Origin: Pseudisothecium myosuroides
Lineage: Eukaryota; Streptophyta; Bryopsida; Hypnales; Lembophyllaceae
DNA: 64,000 bases
Direction of reading: 5' to 3'
NCBI GenBank assembly: GCA_951799445.1
Contig: OX637296.1
Coordinates: 7,254,001 to 7,318,000 of the forward strand
A program made the position numbers and the translations under genes. A model generated the notes under the pieces. The model was given only the letters and a program-made list of their open reading frames with translations. It ran no database searches and was not told the DNA's origin. Below are positions 35,480 to 48,915 of this stretch, piece after piece; positions within the stretch are counted from its first letter, which is position 1, and every line of letters starts with the position of its first letter.

Positions 35480-38400
35480 GAGCACTTTTTTATCCATCTT
35501 TAATAAATCAGCGTGCACAACTAGGTTCTAGTAATCACGGTGAATTCCTATGGGTGCCTAAAGTCGGTCCATTGTGCCTTCCAAGAAACAAATCTTTTTT
35601 AATTCCTAAATCGACTTCAAGTATACAAAACCCCAATCAAAACAAGACTTTCACTATTGTTTGCCAAGTGATTGCAAATTCTAATGAGCCGCTGTGGTAG
35701 TTTTGCAAAAGGTGTTTCAGACACAAACTAAGTATGCCATCTTGTAGATGATTAATTCCCCTTTTCAAAAGTATAAAATTCACCCTAATCGGACACTCCT
35801 AGCAAAAGATATGAGCAGATGAAGTTTGATTGTTAAACGGTTTGTCAAACTTCATCCACGGTTTGGTGCTAGTTCCCTAATTCAAAAGACTTTGAGATTT
35901 TGAAGATATACTTAAAATATTTTTTGCTGTCTAACTTTGAAGTTTGGTCTTAAGTTGACAATTCTACTGAAGTTTCATCCAATCCTAGCCTAGAACTTCA
36001 TCCTTTAATATCTTGTTGGTTTTTTAGTCTTTTCTTGAGTTTGAAGGTCCTATGGGTTCTAACTATCCTCCTCTACGAACTTGTGGTTCTAAGTTATTAT
36101 TCTAATTTAACTTCTAAGTTCTAGATTAGCCTTCCTTGTTATTTTGGCCTCGGTCTAACTTCTGTCAATTTACTATTTTTGAAAAGTTTGCATTTTTCTC
36201 TTGTAGTTCCTAATTCTAGAATTCTAGATTGGGTTCATACTTGCTAATTGGATTGTTCTACTAAAAGTTATTGGTGGATGAAGTTTGACTGCTAATCGGT
36301 TCTTCAAACTTCATCCATTAATATCTCCTAATCTACAATTTGAAATTGAGTTTTTCTATTGGTTTGGGGTGCTAAATAATAACCTTCCTTTGACTTTCTC
36401 AACTTGTTCCAAAGTTTTTGGTTTTATCTAACTTTCATCCAATTTTCACTCTAAACTTCATCCACTCCTATCTTTTTCAAATTAACTCCAATTCTAAAGT
36501 GTGATATGATTTTGGAAACCCTTAAATAAGACCTATAGCTTTGTCTACTTGATCCTTGTAAAAGACCTACCCTAGGCACTCTGACTTAGCCTTGTTATTC
36601 GGGTCTACTTGAAAATGTTTATTTTTTATAATTGAAAAGTATAAGTAGAAACTAGTAACTCACCTCGGAATTGGTATCATTGTGTAGGTAGTCGTATACC
36701 CCTTCAAACTCCCCGTCATTCGTCATGTTCCAAAATGGTTTGATAATTTTGCCCATGGCTTAAAGCAGGTCTGAAAATTACAAATCTCTCTTTACTAACC
36801 ACTCATTTTCTTTTCAACTCCTTTCCTTCTTTTCCTATCTTCTATTCTATTCAATTATTTCTTCTTCTTCCCTTTCCTTCACGTATTTCACGTATTTCAA
36901 AAAGAATACATAAATTGACACAATACACTTGATCAGTCTTCTTCTAACTTCTTTTACCTCAATTCTAATTGGTTGTTCTAAATACTTGAGATTTTTTGTT
37001 CTTCTTCAACTTCAACTATAATAATCTAAAAATTTGATTTTCAATTCACAACTATCATTCCTATTGAGTTTTTGAACTCAAACTTAGTTTAAGCTAGAAA
37101 AATTGAAAGAGTGGTGAGATAGGAATTTTGTTTTGCACTTCTTCTTGCTAATCACACCTCCCTAATCTATCCTTCTTCCCTTCTAATCTATTTTCTAATT
37201 TTTCTATTAAAATGCCTTAGCTCTCAGTCTGACTTTTGACAATTTATTATTTTTAGATTTCTAATATGTTTTCCTTGTAGAGGCTAAAACCAACTTTCTA
37301 AGTTGATGCGGAACTTGCAAATCAGACTTTCCTAATAGAAATTATGCATGGATGAAGTTTTGAGTACTAATTAGTGTTTGAAACTTCATCTGCTTATAAC
37401 TCTTTCAATTCAACTCGGTTTTCTTTGAACTTTATATTGTTGAAAAGCTCTAAACCTCTATTATTAGATTCTGAACTCAAATCTATACTATAACCCCCTT
37501 CTAATGGTCTGACTTTGTTTTTAGTCTCGGCTCCAAAAACACTCTAACTCTCGGACTGACTTTTGATAATTTATTATTTTTAGATTTCTAATATGTTTTC
37601 CTTGTAGAGGCTAAACCAGCTTTCTAAGTTGATGCGGAACTTGCAAATCGGACTTTCCTAGTAGAAGTTATGCATGGATAAAGTTTTGAATACTAATTAG
37701 TGTTTGAAACTTCATCCGCTTACATCTTACTCATTTTAGTTCTGATTTCTTTTTATTTTATATTTTTGGAAAGCTCGTGACTTCTACTATGAGATGTTGA
37801 ACTTTAATTTGTATTGACCCTTCTTCTTAGCGGTCTGATTACACCTTTGGTCTCGGCCCTAAAGAAAGACTAATATTAAAAATAACAACTTGACCAAATT
37901 AAGGCCAAAAAGCCTAACTACATAGAAATGATTAAAGGAAGGGGGAGGTTCAAAGCTTCACTGTCAAAATGAAAATAACTAAAAGTCCAAATCCCACGAA
38001 GTCAAAGCTTCGCCGTATTTCTTAAATACTTTAAAATTCTAACAATTCTAAATCTTTCCAAAGTCAAAGCTTCGCCATATCTTTGCAAATATTCTAAATT
38101 TCTCTCACGTCTAAATACTCAAAGTCAAAGTTTCGCCGCCTTGTCTAGTACTACTATCACTCCATCCACTTCTATACCAAGTTTACTTCCACCAACACTC
38201 CGTACCAATACATTAGAATAGGAAAATTAGTACAAACACCAAACTATAACATTTGTTAGTGTAAAAGTTAATACAAGTTAGATGAACAATCAATTGCAAG
38301 AACAAGTATGGTAGTACAAAGAACTCAAAAATCAAACATTAGAGGCCCTTTTAGCGGCATCGCCAAGGTACGGAGGGGGGTATACTCTACAATTAATACA

Positions 38401-39930
38401 AATATCAACAACCAACAACAAAAACATACAATATTGACAACAAAATAAGTAGGAGCAACCTTAAAGGGACCTCAATGTCCTTCAAAGAAAGCTTCAAAAA
38501 TACCAACAATGGAGCTAAAATGGTCAAAAAACACACAATTTCGGCAATGTGAACTAAAACGGCCAAAATCCAACTAAGTGAACCCCAAATGTGTAAAACA
38601 AGCCAAAATATGGCCTCAAGGGGTGTTTGTGAGAGGGAAATGAGCCCCCTTATATACATTTTTAAGGATACTCACCCCCTCTCTTTTTCCTAGTAGTAAT
38701 CTTATCATCTAAGATTTTCATCCTAAATAATCAATTTTGATTTTCTATACTGGTTCGAACTTTTAACTTTTGAAGATTAACTCCAAACTAAAAATCAATT
38801 GCGCCATTGGCTTCAAAAGGTCATTTTTAATCTTTGGAAATCCTCCGCCCCTTAACCAAACTCCAAAAAACGCAATATAACCTATCGCTAACTGAATACC
38901 AAAACGGGATAAAAATTCAAATCTTGAAGGTTGACTTTTCTGAGAAAAGTAACTAGCCTGGGTTCTTTAGTAGGTATGGGGGAGTAAGAAAAGACCTAGC
39001 TTTGACCTCATTCCGATTTTGTATGCTCCCGGTATGCAAGTATATTATACCGTAAACTTCAAATTTGTCAATTATTGGGGAATCTCGCCGGTTCGAGCAC
39101 TTCTGGCTATCGGAATGTCTTGAAACTTAGTGGGGCATCTTATTAGCATAAAAAAGATAATATAATTTTTAATGAGATTAAACCGCAACTTGAGTAATTT
39201 CTAAGAATTTTTCATCGTAGGTTTTGGCGATTGACCGTCTAGAAGGGCATCTTCTACAAGTCAGAAAATTCCGAAACTTTTTATGGAACCTCTCATGAAA
39301 TTCTACAAAGGATGTGCAAGCTCATATTTTTACTTTGCACAAAGGTCAAAGGAGAATCAAATTCTATCGTCTCCTTTTAATTTCAGCAACTAGAGAATCT
39401 TTCATATACAAGGGAATCTTGGCAAGCCGATTTCGCCTTTGAGTCCCAAATGTGATTTCCACCCTAGGAAACCGTATTACATCTGTAGATTCCTCTTATG
39501 GGTCCATCTTGAGTTTTGTAACTCCTGCAGGACAACAATTGGAGTTTCCGCTATTTCTTCGATGCTATGGGAAAAATAAAACCTATCTCTGGAAATGGAC
39601 TTAGGACCTCAACGGTGTTTCCTCGGACCAATTTTAGCCATAAGATGTCACATGTACCGTAGGTTTGGACTGTTTGGGTTGAATTAGCTTGAATTCTACT
39701 ATTTATCTATATTTCCACGTTTTAACCTATGTACAAGTGGAAATGGGATTTATTTGGGAAAAAATAACCTATAAGAAACCAAATGCTATATTGATACGTG
39801 ACATACCTATTTTGATTATACACTCTTTTGAGGGGCTTTTTGTATATAAAACTATGCTTAAATTTGTAAAAATCGAAAAAAAGAAAACTGTAAGTCTCCA
39901 GTGACGAATTGGGGGCTTGCAGAGTGCTCC
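35480..39930 (+). repeat. LTR-like repeat, copy 1
   Basis: Blocks at 35495-35600, 38345-38400, 38645-38960 and 39050-39925 match blocks of the copy at 43260-45830 in the same order and orientation. Shared landmarks are CATCGCCAAGGTACGG, a TATA-like TTATATA (38650), TTGCGCCATTGGCTTC, GGAGTAAGAAAAGACC, TTTTTAATGAGATTAAACCG, and an end near GTGACGAATTGGGGGC. The TATA-like element in a long repeated unit suggests an LTR, but TG/CA ends, a primer-binding site and gag-pol are not recognised. About 2.5 kb (35640-38340) is extra and largely tandem repeats. Confidence 0.5.
35815..37725 (+). repeat. Tandem units carrying a GGATGAAGTTT hairpin
   Basis: A palindrome GATGAAGTTT ... AAACTTCATC with about a 20-nt loop recurs near 35819, 36276, 37350 and 37676. 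The last two sit in a clear 327-bp direct repeat (37228 and 37556), each preceded by TTGATGCGGAACTTGCAAAT. Confidence 0.7.
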
Positions 39931-40948
39931 GTCTATTTGATGAAAATTCGTGTGTCAGAATGTTTTGAAAATATTTTTTTTACATTCCTCCCGACTAACT
40001 TCCCACAAAATATTGTTAGTTTAAACTATTTAACTTAATTATGTTGAGTTTAGAAATTTACGTTAAATCTCTAGTGATTTTAGTTGGTTTTTAAAACAAT
40101 CTTTTAAGTAAAATAAACTTCAAGGCCCTATTTTCGACTACCTTGAAGATTTATTTTATTCAAGAATTAATTAAAAATATTAATATAATCCAATTTCAAT
40201 AATTATTCCAATGAATAGTTAAATTTTCTTGTTATTCATTACTTTATTAGTTTTGTTGGATTAATCTAATATTTTTGTTGACTTTTTGTCTTTTTTTATT
40301 TGGCTTATCAGGCCTAATAAAACAAAACCTAAATCAAACTTCAACCAACTAATTTCTTTCAAAATCCTAATTGATGGAAAAGACCAAATTCTTCAATAGT
40401 AAAAGGAATAAAATCAAAAAATTATTCCAAATGAATAGGAATTGAATAGGAAATAAAGAATAAAAAACAAAGAATTGTCCCAAAATGAATAGTGAATGAA
40501 TAGGAAAGGGATAAAAAATCAAAACTATCCAAAATGAATAGGAAAAGCACAAAAAACAACAACTAAGGTTCACGTGAATAGTTAGATAAATAAGAGAAAC
40601 GAATAAAAACCAAGAACAATTCTTTCTTCAATAGTAAGATGCTTGAGAAATATTATTTTTTTTAATCCTAATTCCTTCCCAAAGCTGCTACTTTCTTCTT
40701 CTTTCTTTTTAATTGTGTTCAATTCAGTTCTTGATTGTCATTTGGAATTGTGGCTATAGAGTGTGAGTGTTGTGAACGTATGTATTTGGAGTGAGTTTGA
40801 GTTTTAACTTTTAAGTGTGACAAACCAAGATTTTAGAACAAAAATAAAAAATGGGTTGGTGTGGCGAGCAACGGTCTAACCGAGGGTCTAACCTTTTAGT
40901 GTTTGATTTTCGTATCAACGATTTTCCAAAGTTTGATCTATCAATTAG

Positions 40949-41110
40949 TTGGACTCTGGACTTCCACAGAGAGACCTAGTGACCTTCCGAGAGAGCCCAG
41001 CGACCTTTCTAAAGAGATCCAGCGACCTCCCAGAGAGTCCCAACGACCTCCTAAAAAGACCCAATGACCTCTCCAAAGCCCCGGCTAACTCCCTAGAGCC
41101 CCCAACACCT
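40949..41110 (+). repeat. 21-bp minisatellite
   Basis: Five to six units of CGACCTCCCAGAGAGTCCCA type. The period is a multiple of three, so one frame stays open with a seven-residue repeat, but no gene context supports coding. Confidence 0.7.
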
Positions 41111-41329
41111 GACAGGTGGCCTTCCCTTAACTCCCTCCGCCTTGGTCTGCCCACCGGCTTGTGCTTGTTGCTGGTCTTGTTTATTTTCCCAGCTTATATT
41201 GGACTGCTGGTGTTGTTTATTTCTAACTGCTGGATGACTGGTTTCTTCTCTCTAATCTCTGGTCCTTAAGCAAATTTAGAAAAAAATGGATTAACTAAAA
41301 GAGAACTAACTAAACAAAGTCAACTAAAC

Positions 41330-41525
41330 TAAATGGTTTCTGGGTTTTGGGGGATAAACTAAGCAAAACAAACTAAACTAAAATGTTTTTTGGATTTTGG
41401 GGATAAACTAAGCAAAACAAACTAAACTAACATGGTTTTTGGATTTTTGGGATGAACCAAGCAAAGCAACTTAAACTAAAATGGTTTTTGGATTTTTGGG
41501 ATAAACTAAGCAAAGCAACTTCTAA
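41330..41525 (+). repeat. Tandem repeat, about 60 bp x 3-4
   Basis: Units read ATGGTTTTTGGATTTTGGG, then ATAAACTAAGCAAA, then CAAACTAAACTAA. Confidence 0.75.
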
Positions 41526-41529
41526 AACA

Positions 41530-43020
41530 ACAACTAAACTACCAAACTAAAAAGCCCATAACTTTGGCAATGGGCTAAAACAAATTGAGCAAATTCCGGC
41601 GGAAAGAAAGGGAACCACTTGGTGTGGTTTCTTGGCTTCAATAGCCAACAAGCCAAGGATTTCTTCCCAATTACTCCTTCTCCTTCAAGGTGTTTAAAGG
41701 TAAGTTTATTTTGAAGTTAAAGCTTCGCTGTGAGGGAGCAACCCCAGGCTAAACTTGCGTAATATGGTTCCAAGACCTAAGTGCTTCTAGAAATGTTCTA
41801 ACCCTTAGCTGAGGTGTATATGACAATGCTTAAACCAAAAATTAAGGATTAAAAGAGTTTCCAAAGTATCAACTAGTTTAAACCCTAAATGAGGTACACA
41901 TGACAGTATTTAAACCAAAATTTAGAAGTTAAGTCAAACCAAACTCTATTATACAACAAGATTTGGCAGAGTTTGAGTGTTAAAACCTTTTGGTGAAGAT
42001 TAGCTTCACCGCCTTAAGAATTCTGACTCAAATGCTGCTTCAAAACGTAAAATTAGTACGTGAGCAAAAAGTATCCAAGTTTTGGGGGACTAAATCTTCC
42101 AAAAGTGTGTTTTTAGTATGGCTTAATGGTTTAAAGGAAATCCCTTGTCCTTTAACCAATTCTTCTACTAAAAAAAATAAATTTAAGTAAAAGATGGTCA
42201 GATTTGGCCTACATAAATGCTTCCGACAAAGCCGGTAAACAAATTGAACAACAAAGAGTCTCTCCGCTCCTACAGAATGTCGGCAAAAAATGGGGTATAA
42301 GAAACTTCGGAAGTAGGCTTTATATACTCGCTAGAAGGTCCCACCACCTTAGTTTACCATGAAATATTAGTTCTTTTACTCAAAAACTATCCTAAACTAA
42401 ATCCTAATCTACCCTAAGATATTTGCAAAACAATCTTTGTTTAATCTTTAGAATTTTCTAGAACATGCCTTAATTAGCAAGGAAATCTTGTCCAAATAAA
42501 ATCTAAGATTTTTCCCAAAGATATTTAGGAAATTAACTTATTTGACCTTGAGATAATTTGTAAATAACCCTAGGATATTTCCAAATATTCTTAGTTTAAT
42601 CTAAATTGATGTTTAAAAGAAAGATTTGAAATCTTAACTAAATTCAATCTTCAACTTTCACCGAGATATTTTGCAAATTAATCTCGAATTATCACTAATT
42701 ACTCTAAAAAAGTCAAACTTATAGTTGGACTCTTTCTATCTTCTTGAGAACAACTTCAAATTGAAAATTGATTTCGCCTTCGCGTTCAAAAGACCTAAAT
42801 TACTCGTCGGGAACCCCTTCTCCATCTTCCAGGCTGTAAATACTCATAAAAATCACTAATGGTAATTCCAAAGAAAAGTCAAAATTCCAACTAATGGAAT
42901 TTACAATTTTCGAGGAAATTAACTGGCTAGGGTTGCCTGGAAGCTTTGTGAGAGTAAGAAAACATTCCTTGTTTGCGACATTCGGACACTGCTAGCTTCT
43001 AGTTCGCCGGTCAACTCGTC
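41530..43020 (+). repeat. LTR-like repeat, diverged copy 2
   Basis: It keeps the TATA-like TTTATATACTCGC (42320), the block around 42720-42990 that parallels 44650-44930 (GATTTCGCC..., TGGCTAGGGTTGCCTGG, GAGAGTAAGAAAACAT), and a GCTTCGCTGTGAGG motif at 41705. Confidence 0.4.
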
Positions 43021-43259
43021 GTTGTCGGGTAGAGAGGAGCGCGCTTAGGGAACACACAGGGTGTCTAGCTGCAAGTTGGTGAGCATAGATGAAAGAATCT
43101 CAAAACTCGAATCTTCAATCGGTCTTCAAAGTTTTCAAACTCGAATCTTCACCCCTCTTCGAATTCAAATCTTCACCCAATCTCCAACCATCCTATTCTG
43201 TGGTGGCTCTATAGGGCCAAAGATAAAGGTGTGTAAATAAAAAACAAGGCTTCGGACGG

Positions 43260-45830
43260 ATAAAACGGGACGGCCAAATGTGAGCGCTTGTTTATCCACC
43301 CTTGGTAAATAAGCGAGCACAACTAGACTCTCGATAAATAACCGTACTGACTCGATCTATGGGTGTCTAGTGCCAATTCATTGTGCCTTCCAAGCAATGG
43401 ATCTTTTCTATGCTCCTAAGATTTATTAATTTTGATAATGAAAGCAAAATCCTAATCGGAATTGCTATAGCTACTAAGTTTGAATCAAAGCCCAAGAGGG
43501 CTTGGTGGTCTAAGAGAGGGGGTAATCTTAGTCTAGAACTTTCTATCCTAAGTGGAAGAGTACCTCATACCATTTCTAAAAGTGTAAAGTTGATTCGATT
43601 TGGACACACAATCTAGGACTCTTAGGATGTTGGAGGTTTCAAAGCTTTGCCGTAGGAGAGAGACCCATTAATACCAAACACACTTCTAGAAGAAGGTTAG
43701 TTGACAATATACAACCTAGAACTCTTATAGGGTTGGGGGGTTCAAAGCTCCACCGTAAAGGAGAGACCCATTAATACCAAGCACACCATAGATCAAGGGT
43801 TAGTTAGCAACGTACTTGCAAGGACCTTGACTACTATCAAAGGTTAGTACAAAGGTAAGGAATAGTTAGTACAACTCCCCTAGTTAGTGTCACTCAAACT
43901 TGCACTAAAAATACTCCAACTTTGTACTAAAGGCCCTCCAAAGCGGTATCGCCAAGGTACGGTGGAGGGTGACTTTAGGATTAGTACAAGGCAATCAAGA
44001 ACACAACACGTACAACCAAAAGCTTAAGAAAAGAAACCACAACCAACGATCACCAACAAGAATGCACAAAACTTTTGGGGGACTCACAAGAACTCTTAAG
44101 AGCGTAAAATAACATGTCAACAAAGCCAAAAGTGCCCTCAAAAAAACCACAAAGATTTTTGGCTAAAGTGCCGACATATCCACTACCACGTAGACTCGAG
44201 ACTCGTGTATCCCAAGGGGATTTAAAGCTTTGCCGTCCCGACGAGACCAATAATTGCAGGGACTTGAGAGCCTTGGTTCCAACCCAAGGCCTCTCCAAAA
44301 GACACAACCATGACTAGACTTTGAGAGCCTTGGATCCAACTCAAGGCCTCTCCAAAAACACAACCATGACTAGACTTTGAGAGCCTTGGATCCAACCCAA
44401 GGCCTCTCCAAAAGACACGCAAGACAACATCAAAAAGAACATAAGTCTGGTCCAAAAGGGCCAGAGCTTAAACTAGTATAGCATCACCACGTGAGAAGAG
44501 AGTGTGTCAGAGAGTTCGTGGAAGTGAGAGGAGGAGAGGCCCTTTTATAGTCTTCCAAGGCCCCCACCTCCCCTCTTCTAACCTAAATAACCCTATCTTT
44601 CCGGATTTTCATCCTTATCTTTTAGGATTTTTACCTATTTTGGAATTTACGCTGGTCCAAAACTCTAACTATTGAAGATCAACTCCAAATCAAAAACCGA
44701 TTGCGCCATTGGCTTCAGAAGGCCATTTTTAGTCTTGAAATCTCCCTATCTCCTATTCCAACACCAAAATCCCATCGTAAACTATCGCCAACTGGAGTCA
44801 ATAAAAGAGGTAAAAATCTACTTTTTGGAAGTTACCTTTTCTGACAAAGGTGACTAGCCAAGGTGGTCTAGGAGGTCTCAAGGAGTAAGAAAAGACCCTT
44901 CGTTGACTTTGTTCCGACTTTGTGTGCTCCCGGGACGTCGGTCAACTCCACGTAAATCCCGCCACGTGGATAATTCGAAGGAATGTCGGTGATGCAGCCA
45001 TCTCCCGCTATCGAAACACCATGAAACTTGTCGGGGCGCGTTATTAACATAAAAGAAGCTAATTTAATTTTTAGTGAGATTTTACTGCCACTTGGGTAAT
45101 TATCGTGAATTTTCCATCGTGATTTTAGGCGGTTGACCATCCGGAAGGGGTATTTCTTCAATCCAAAAAATTCCGAAACTTCTTGGGGAACCTCTCATGG
45201 AGCTTTCCAAGAGATGTGCAAGTTCACATCTTGATCTTGCATGTCTTGATACGAAAGGTAAAAAGACACCTCCGTTGGTTTACCGGCAGTTAGGGAATCT
45301 TCCGCATACGGAGAAATCTTGGCGAATGGATTTCGCTATTGACTTCCCGGTATGGTTCCGACCCAAGATCACAATCTGTTGACCGTAGATTCCTCCACTG
45401 GTCTGTCTTGAGAAAGTGACACCTATATGCTAACAATTGAGATTTCTACTATTCGTCGATGGAATGGGAAAACTGAAACCTCTCTCCGGGAATCTATCTA
45501 AGAATCTCCCTAGACTTTCCTCAGACCAATTTAGCTCAGCATGATCACATGTACAGTGGTTTTAGGCTATTTGGGGTAAGAACCCTCAAACCTTCTAGTT
45601 CCCACTACTTTTGTGGTTCTAACTTATTTACAAGTGGATTTTAGGGCTATTCCAAGGAGAAAAGGCTATTTAGGACCAAAGGGCATATTAGTATGTAACA
45701 TGTCCATTCTGATTTTACACTCTTTTTAGGGCTTTTTGTATATAATTATGACTTAAATTGCACGACTTAGGAAAAAAGAAGACTATGAGTCCCAAGTGAC
45801 GAATTGAGAGCTCACACCAAACCACGAGCT
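43260..45830 (+). repeat. LTR-like repeat, copy 3
   Basis: This is the shorter partner of 35480-39930, with the same landmarks: TTTATCCACCC...TAAATAAGCG, GTATCGCCAAGGTACGG (43953), TATA-like CTTTTATAG (44539), TTGCGCCATTGGCTTC (44702), TTTTTAGTGAGATTTTAC (45069), and an end near GTGACGAATTGAGAGCTCAC. It includes a duplicated 104-bp module (43640 and 43744). Confidence 0.5.
44266..44420 (+). repeat. 57-bp tandem repeat, three units
   Basis: Units start GAGAGCCTTGGATCCAACCC at 44266, 44323 and 44379. Confidence 0.85.
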
Positions 45831-46269
45831 AACCGTCCGAAAGATTGGCTCTTAAACTTCAAACTCACGGTGACCAGAAAGCACTTTTCACCAGTGTGAA
45901 CAATATAGAAAATCGACCATGTAGGTGATCAATCCCACTTCGTCACCACAAACATAAAATGCGGCTATTATTGGATATCCACGTAGTCCGCAACAATATT
46001 TACAATGCAAAAAAAATGAGAACAACAAGCCTCTAAAACCGGCTAGGAATAACAAGCCACAAGCCACAACACACAAATCTTCAATCTTTTTGTCTTCAAG
46101 TCTTGATTTCTTCAAATCTCTTCCAACTTCAATTCTTTTTCCTTGACCGAACTTTGGTGTGATGCCATGGCTACTCTACAAACTCAAATGAGATGTATAA
46201 TAACTTTTTGGAAAACTTACACAAATTTCTACTTTTCTTCTGAAACTCAATTCAAACTAACACTCTGTC

Positions 46270-46810
46270 CATCTTTCATGACCACTCAAAGTTTCGGCCT
46301 CAAAGTTTGAGGGCAGCAGACCCTCCTTCACTTCCACACTCATAAATCACTCATACATGCTTCAAATATAACGAATGATAGTTTTATTAAAAGCTAACAA
46401 AAATCTCCACATTTTCTCCAAATTTCAACTCAAACTAATACTTTATCCATCTGATATGGTCACTCAAAGTTTCAACCTCAAAGTTTGATGGCAGCAAATC
46501 CTCCTTCACTTCTACACTCATAAATCACTCATATATGCATCAAATACAACAAATGATAGCTTTATAGAAAGCTAACAAAAATTTCCACATTTTCTTCAAA
46601 TTTCAAGTCAAAATAACACTCTGTCCATCTGTTATGGTCACTCAAAGTTTCGATCTCAAAGTTTCGGTTTCAAAGTTTGAGGGCAGCAGACCTTTTTTCA
46701 CTTCTACATTCATAAATCACTCATACATGCTTCAAATACAATAAATAATAGCTTTATGAAAAGCTAACAAAAATCTCCATATCCTCTCCAAATTTCATTG
46801 CAAACTAGAA
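46270..46810 (+). repeat. Tandem repeat of about 178-192 bp, three units plus part
   Basis: CATAAATCACTCATA marks units at 46341, 46519 and 46711. The third unit has a 14-bp internal duplication (CAAAGTTTCGG). A part-unit continues to about 46860. Confidence 0.85.
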
Positions 46811-47379
46811 ACATGCCCGTCTTTTATAGTTAGTCAAAGTCTACCCCTTCAAATGGGAGGCAACAAACCTTCCTCCACTCAAACTAGTACAAATCTCTAC
46901 TCACAACTTCAATTCAAGCAAGAGAGGATTTTTTTAAAAGACAATAGCATGATATCAAAATCCACCAATTTTTATTTCAAAATTCATAAAACTCCACACA
47001 CAATAGTCCTCCAAACATTCGAGTCTTGCCAACTACAACGAGAGAGAAGATGAATAGTGTCCACCTTTTTTCCCACTTTATTAATAACTCCATACCTTCT
47101 AAGTAAGTGGCAATCAGCCCTTTACTTGCTCCTAAGGCTAATTTTCAACTATTGACCTTCCTATTTGGTCCCACAACTATATCTTTATCTTTAACTTAAA
47201 AGGAAAATCACTTCAAAGTTCACCTAGAAGGCAAATATTTCCATCATTTCTTTCTACAACTATAACCATACAAAATCATTTCTATAAAATACTTCAAACA
47301 TGGATATAAGCACTAACATCAAATTAATGCCTATTAGAGGTAAAAAAACTAGAATTTCAAGACAAACTTCACTCTATCT

Positions 47380-48470
47380 GCAGAATGTGCTTGATAGTCG
47401 CAGCGACATATTTAGCACGATCTGTCTTCATTAAGGGATTGGCCGGCCCCTCTAACCATCGTTGGTGGCCACAACTTCCTTTGATTGACCTAACCATACA
47501 ATAGTATTGGTCGTCGTTTAGACCTCAAAACTCTCTTCAAATGTCACTTCACGGCTACACTGTGTACAAATCTACAACAGGACATCGCCATGTTGTAAAT
47601 TCTTGTTAAATTTGATGTCGTCGTCGATTTAGTACTTCTGACTATCAAAGAGTCTTCAAACTTAACAGGTTGCTTATTTGGCACAAAAAACTCTAATCTA
47701 ATTTTTAGTGAGATTTTACCGTACTCTCGATAATTTTTATAAAATTACCATCAATTTCAAAGGTAGTTGATTTCCCATGGAGTCATCGTGGAGTTTGTAA
47801 AATCCTGAAATTTATGGGCAATCTTTTAGGAAGTGTCCAAAAGCTAAAGGTAAAATCAAACCAATAAGGATGCTAAATTTAACAATTTTTAAATAATTTC
47901 TGCCTAAGGAAAAAATTAGTCTGGTACTGGGGTTTGTCGTGGATGATTTGCTCCGTTGTTGACCTCTTGGCATGCTTTTACCCTAAAAACACCTTTCTGT
48001 AAACTCTAATCACCTAGCCTTCTTCTACTTTACATTCTGGTTTGTATTCTTAAACACCTGTAGGTCTTCACATAACTAGTCCAAATTCTGTATGAATTGG
48101 ATTTAGACACTTCTAAATCTGAACATAGACTCTTATAATTTAGCCAAGCTATCACATGCACTTTACGTCTTGAGTTTTACATGGACAAGACACTAGAACT
48201 AGCTAACTTCTACATCCTCACTTCTCTTGGAAACATTAATTTAGACTTTAAGACTCTAAACTAAGACCTAAACATACAAAAACAGAGTATTTTGTGCTTT
48301 CCATGATTTTAGGAAGACTTCTCACTAATCTGGTAGGGACTTCTACCAAACTCCTCTCAACTACTAATTCATGCTATTTTGCATGAATTGACACTAAAAA
48401 CTAACAATAAATCGCGAAAAATAAACCTAGAGCTTCAAGTGCTAGCTTGAGGGCTCACAGCAAGGCCAAA
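47380..48470 (+). repeat. LTR-like repeat, 3' part of a fourth copy
   Basis: The block at 47610-47830 (TCTAATTTTTAGTGAGATTTTACCG and around it) aligns with 45010-45200 and 39120-39300. The stretch closes with GCTTGAGGGCTCACAGC, like the other copies' ends. Confidence 0.4.
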
Positions 48471-48589
48471 CTTTCTAGGAAAAGAGTGCTCCATAATCTC
48501 TTGACTTGCCTCCACGAGGTCGTTCAACACAGCCAACGCTTACGCAACGATCAAAATTATAAAATGGAGCTTTTTAGTGGGACAAGAAT

Positions 48590-48629
48590 AGTACTTGATT
48601 TGGACGTTTTTAGTGGAACAGAGGGAGTA
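48590..48629 (-). mobile_element. Stowaway-like MITE terminus
   Basis: TTTTAGTGGAACAGAGGGAG followed by TA matches the outward end of plant Stowaway elements. A matching second end was not found nearby, so this is a fragment. Confidence 0.4.
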
Positions 48630-48780
48630 CAACACTAGTTTACTTTTCAAATAAGCATCTTCTCTAACTTCTTGACATTCAAGGTGCCATTATCAAATCC
48701 TCCTTTTCTGTTAGAACCACCAAAATATGAATATCTTATTAAAGTAAGCTACAAGAACCTCAGTCCATAACATTCTTGAA

Positions 48781-48915
48781 CACTAGTAGAATTGGTAGAC
48801 ACGTATACTGTCCACAAAGTTGTTACTTGTTTGACTAATAAGTAGTCAAATTTGTCATATAGGATCTACTTGTGGGTCTTTTTCCTAGTCTATGCGGCCA
48901 CCAATTCTATTAGTG
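48781..48915. mobile_element. 135-bp CACTA-type MITE
   Basis: The ends CACTAGTAGAATTGG and CCAATTCTATTAGTG are inverse with one mismatch. GAA flanks both sides (48778-48780 and 48916-48918), the 3-bp target duplication expected for CACTA elements. It is too short for any gene. Confidence 0.75.

Noticed and set aside
40949..41269. A 106-codon protein with a seven-residue repeat
   Set aside because: The frame stays open because a 21-bp minisatellite has a period divisible by three; no start context, splice partner or family supports it.
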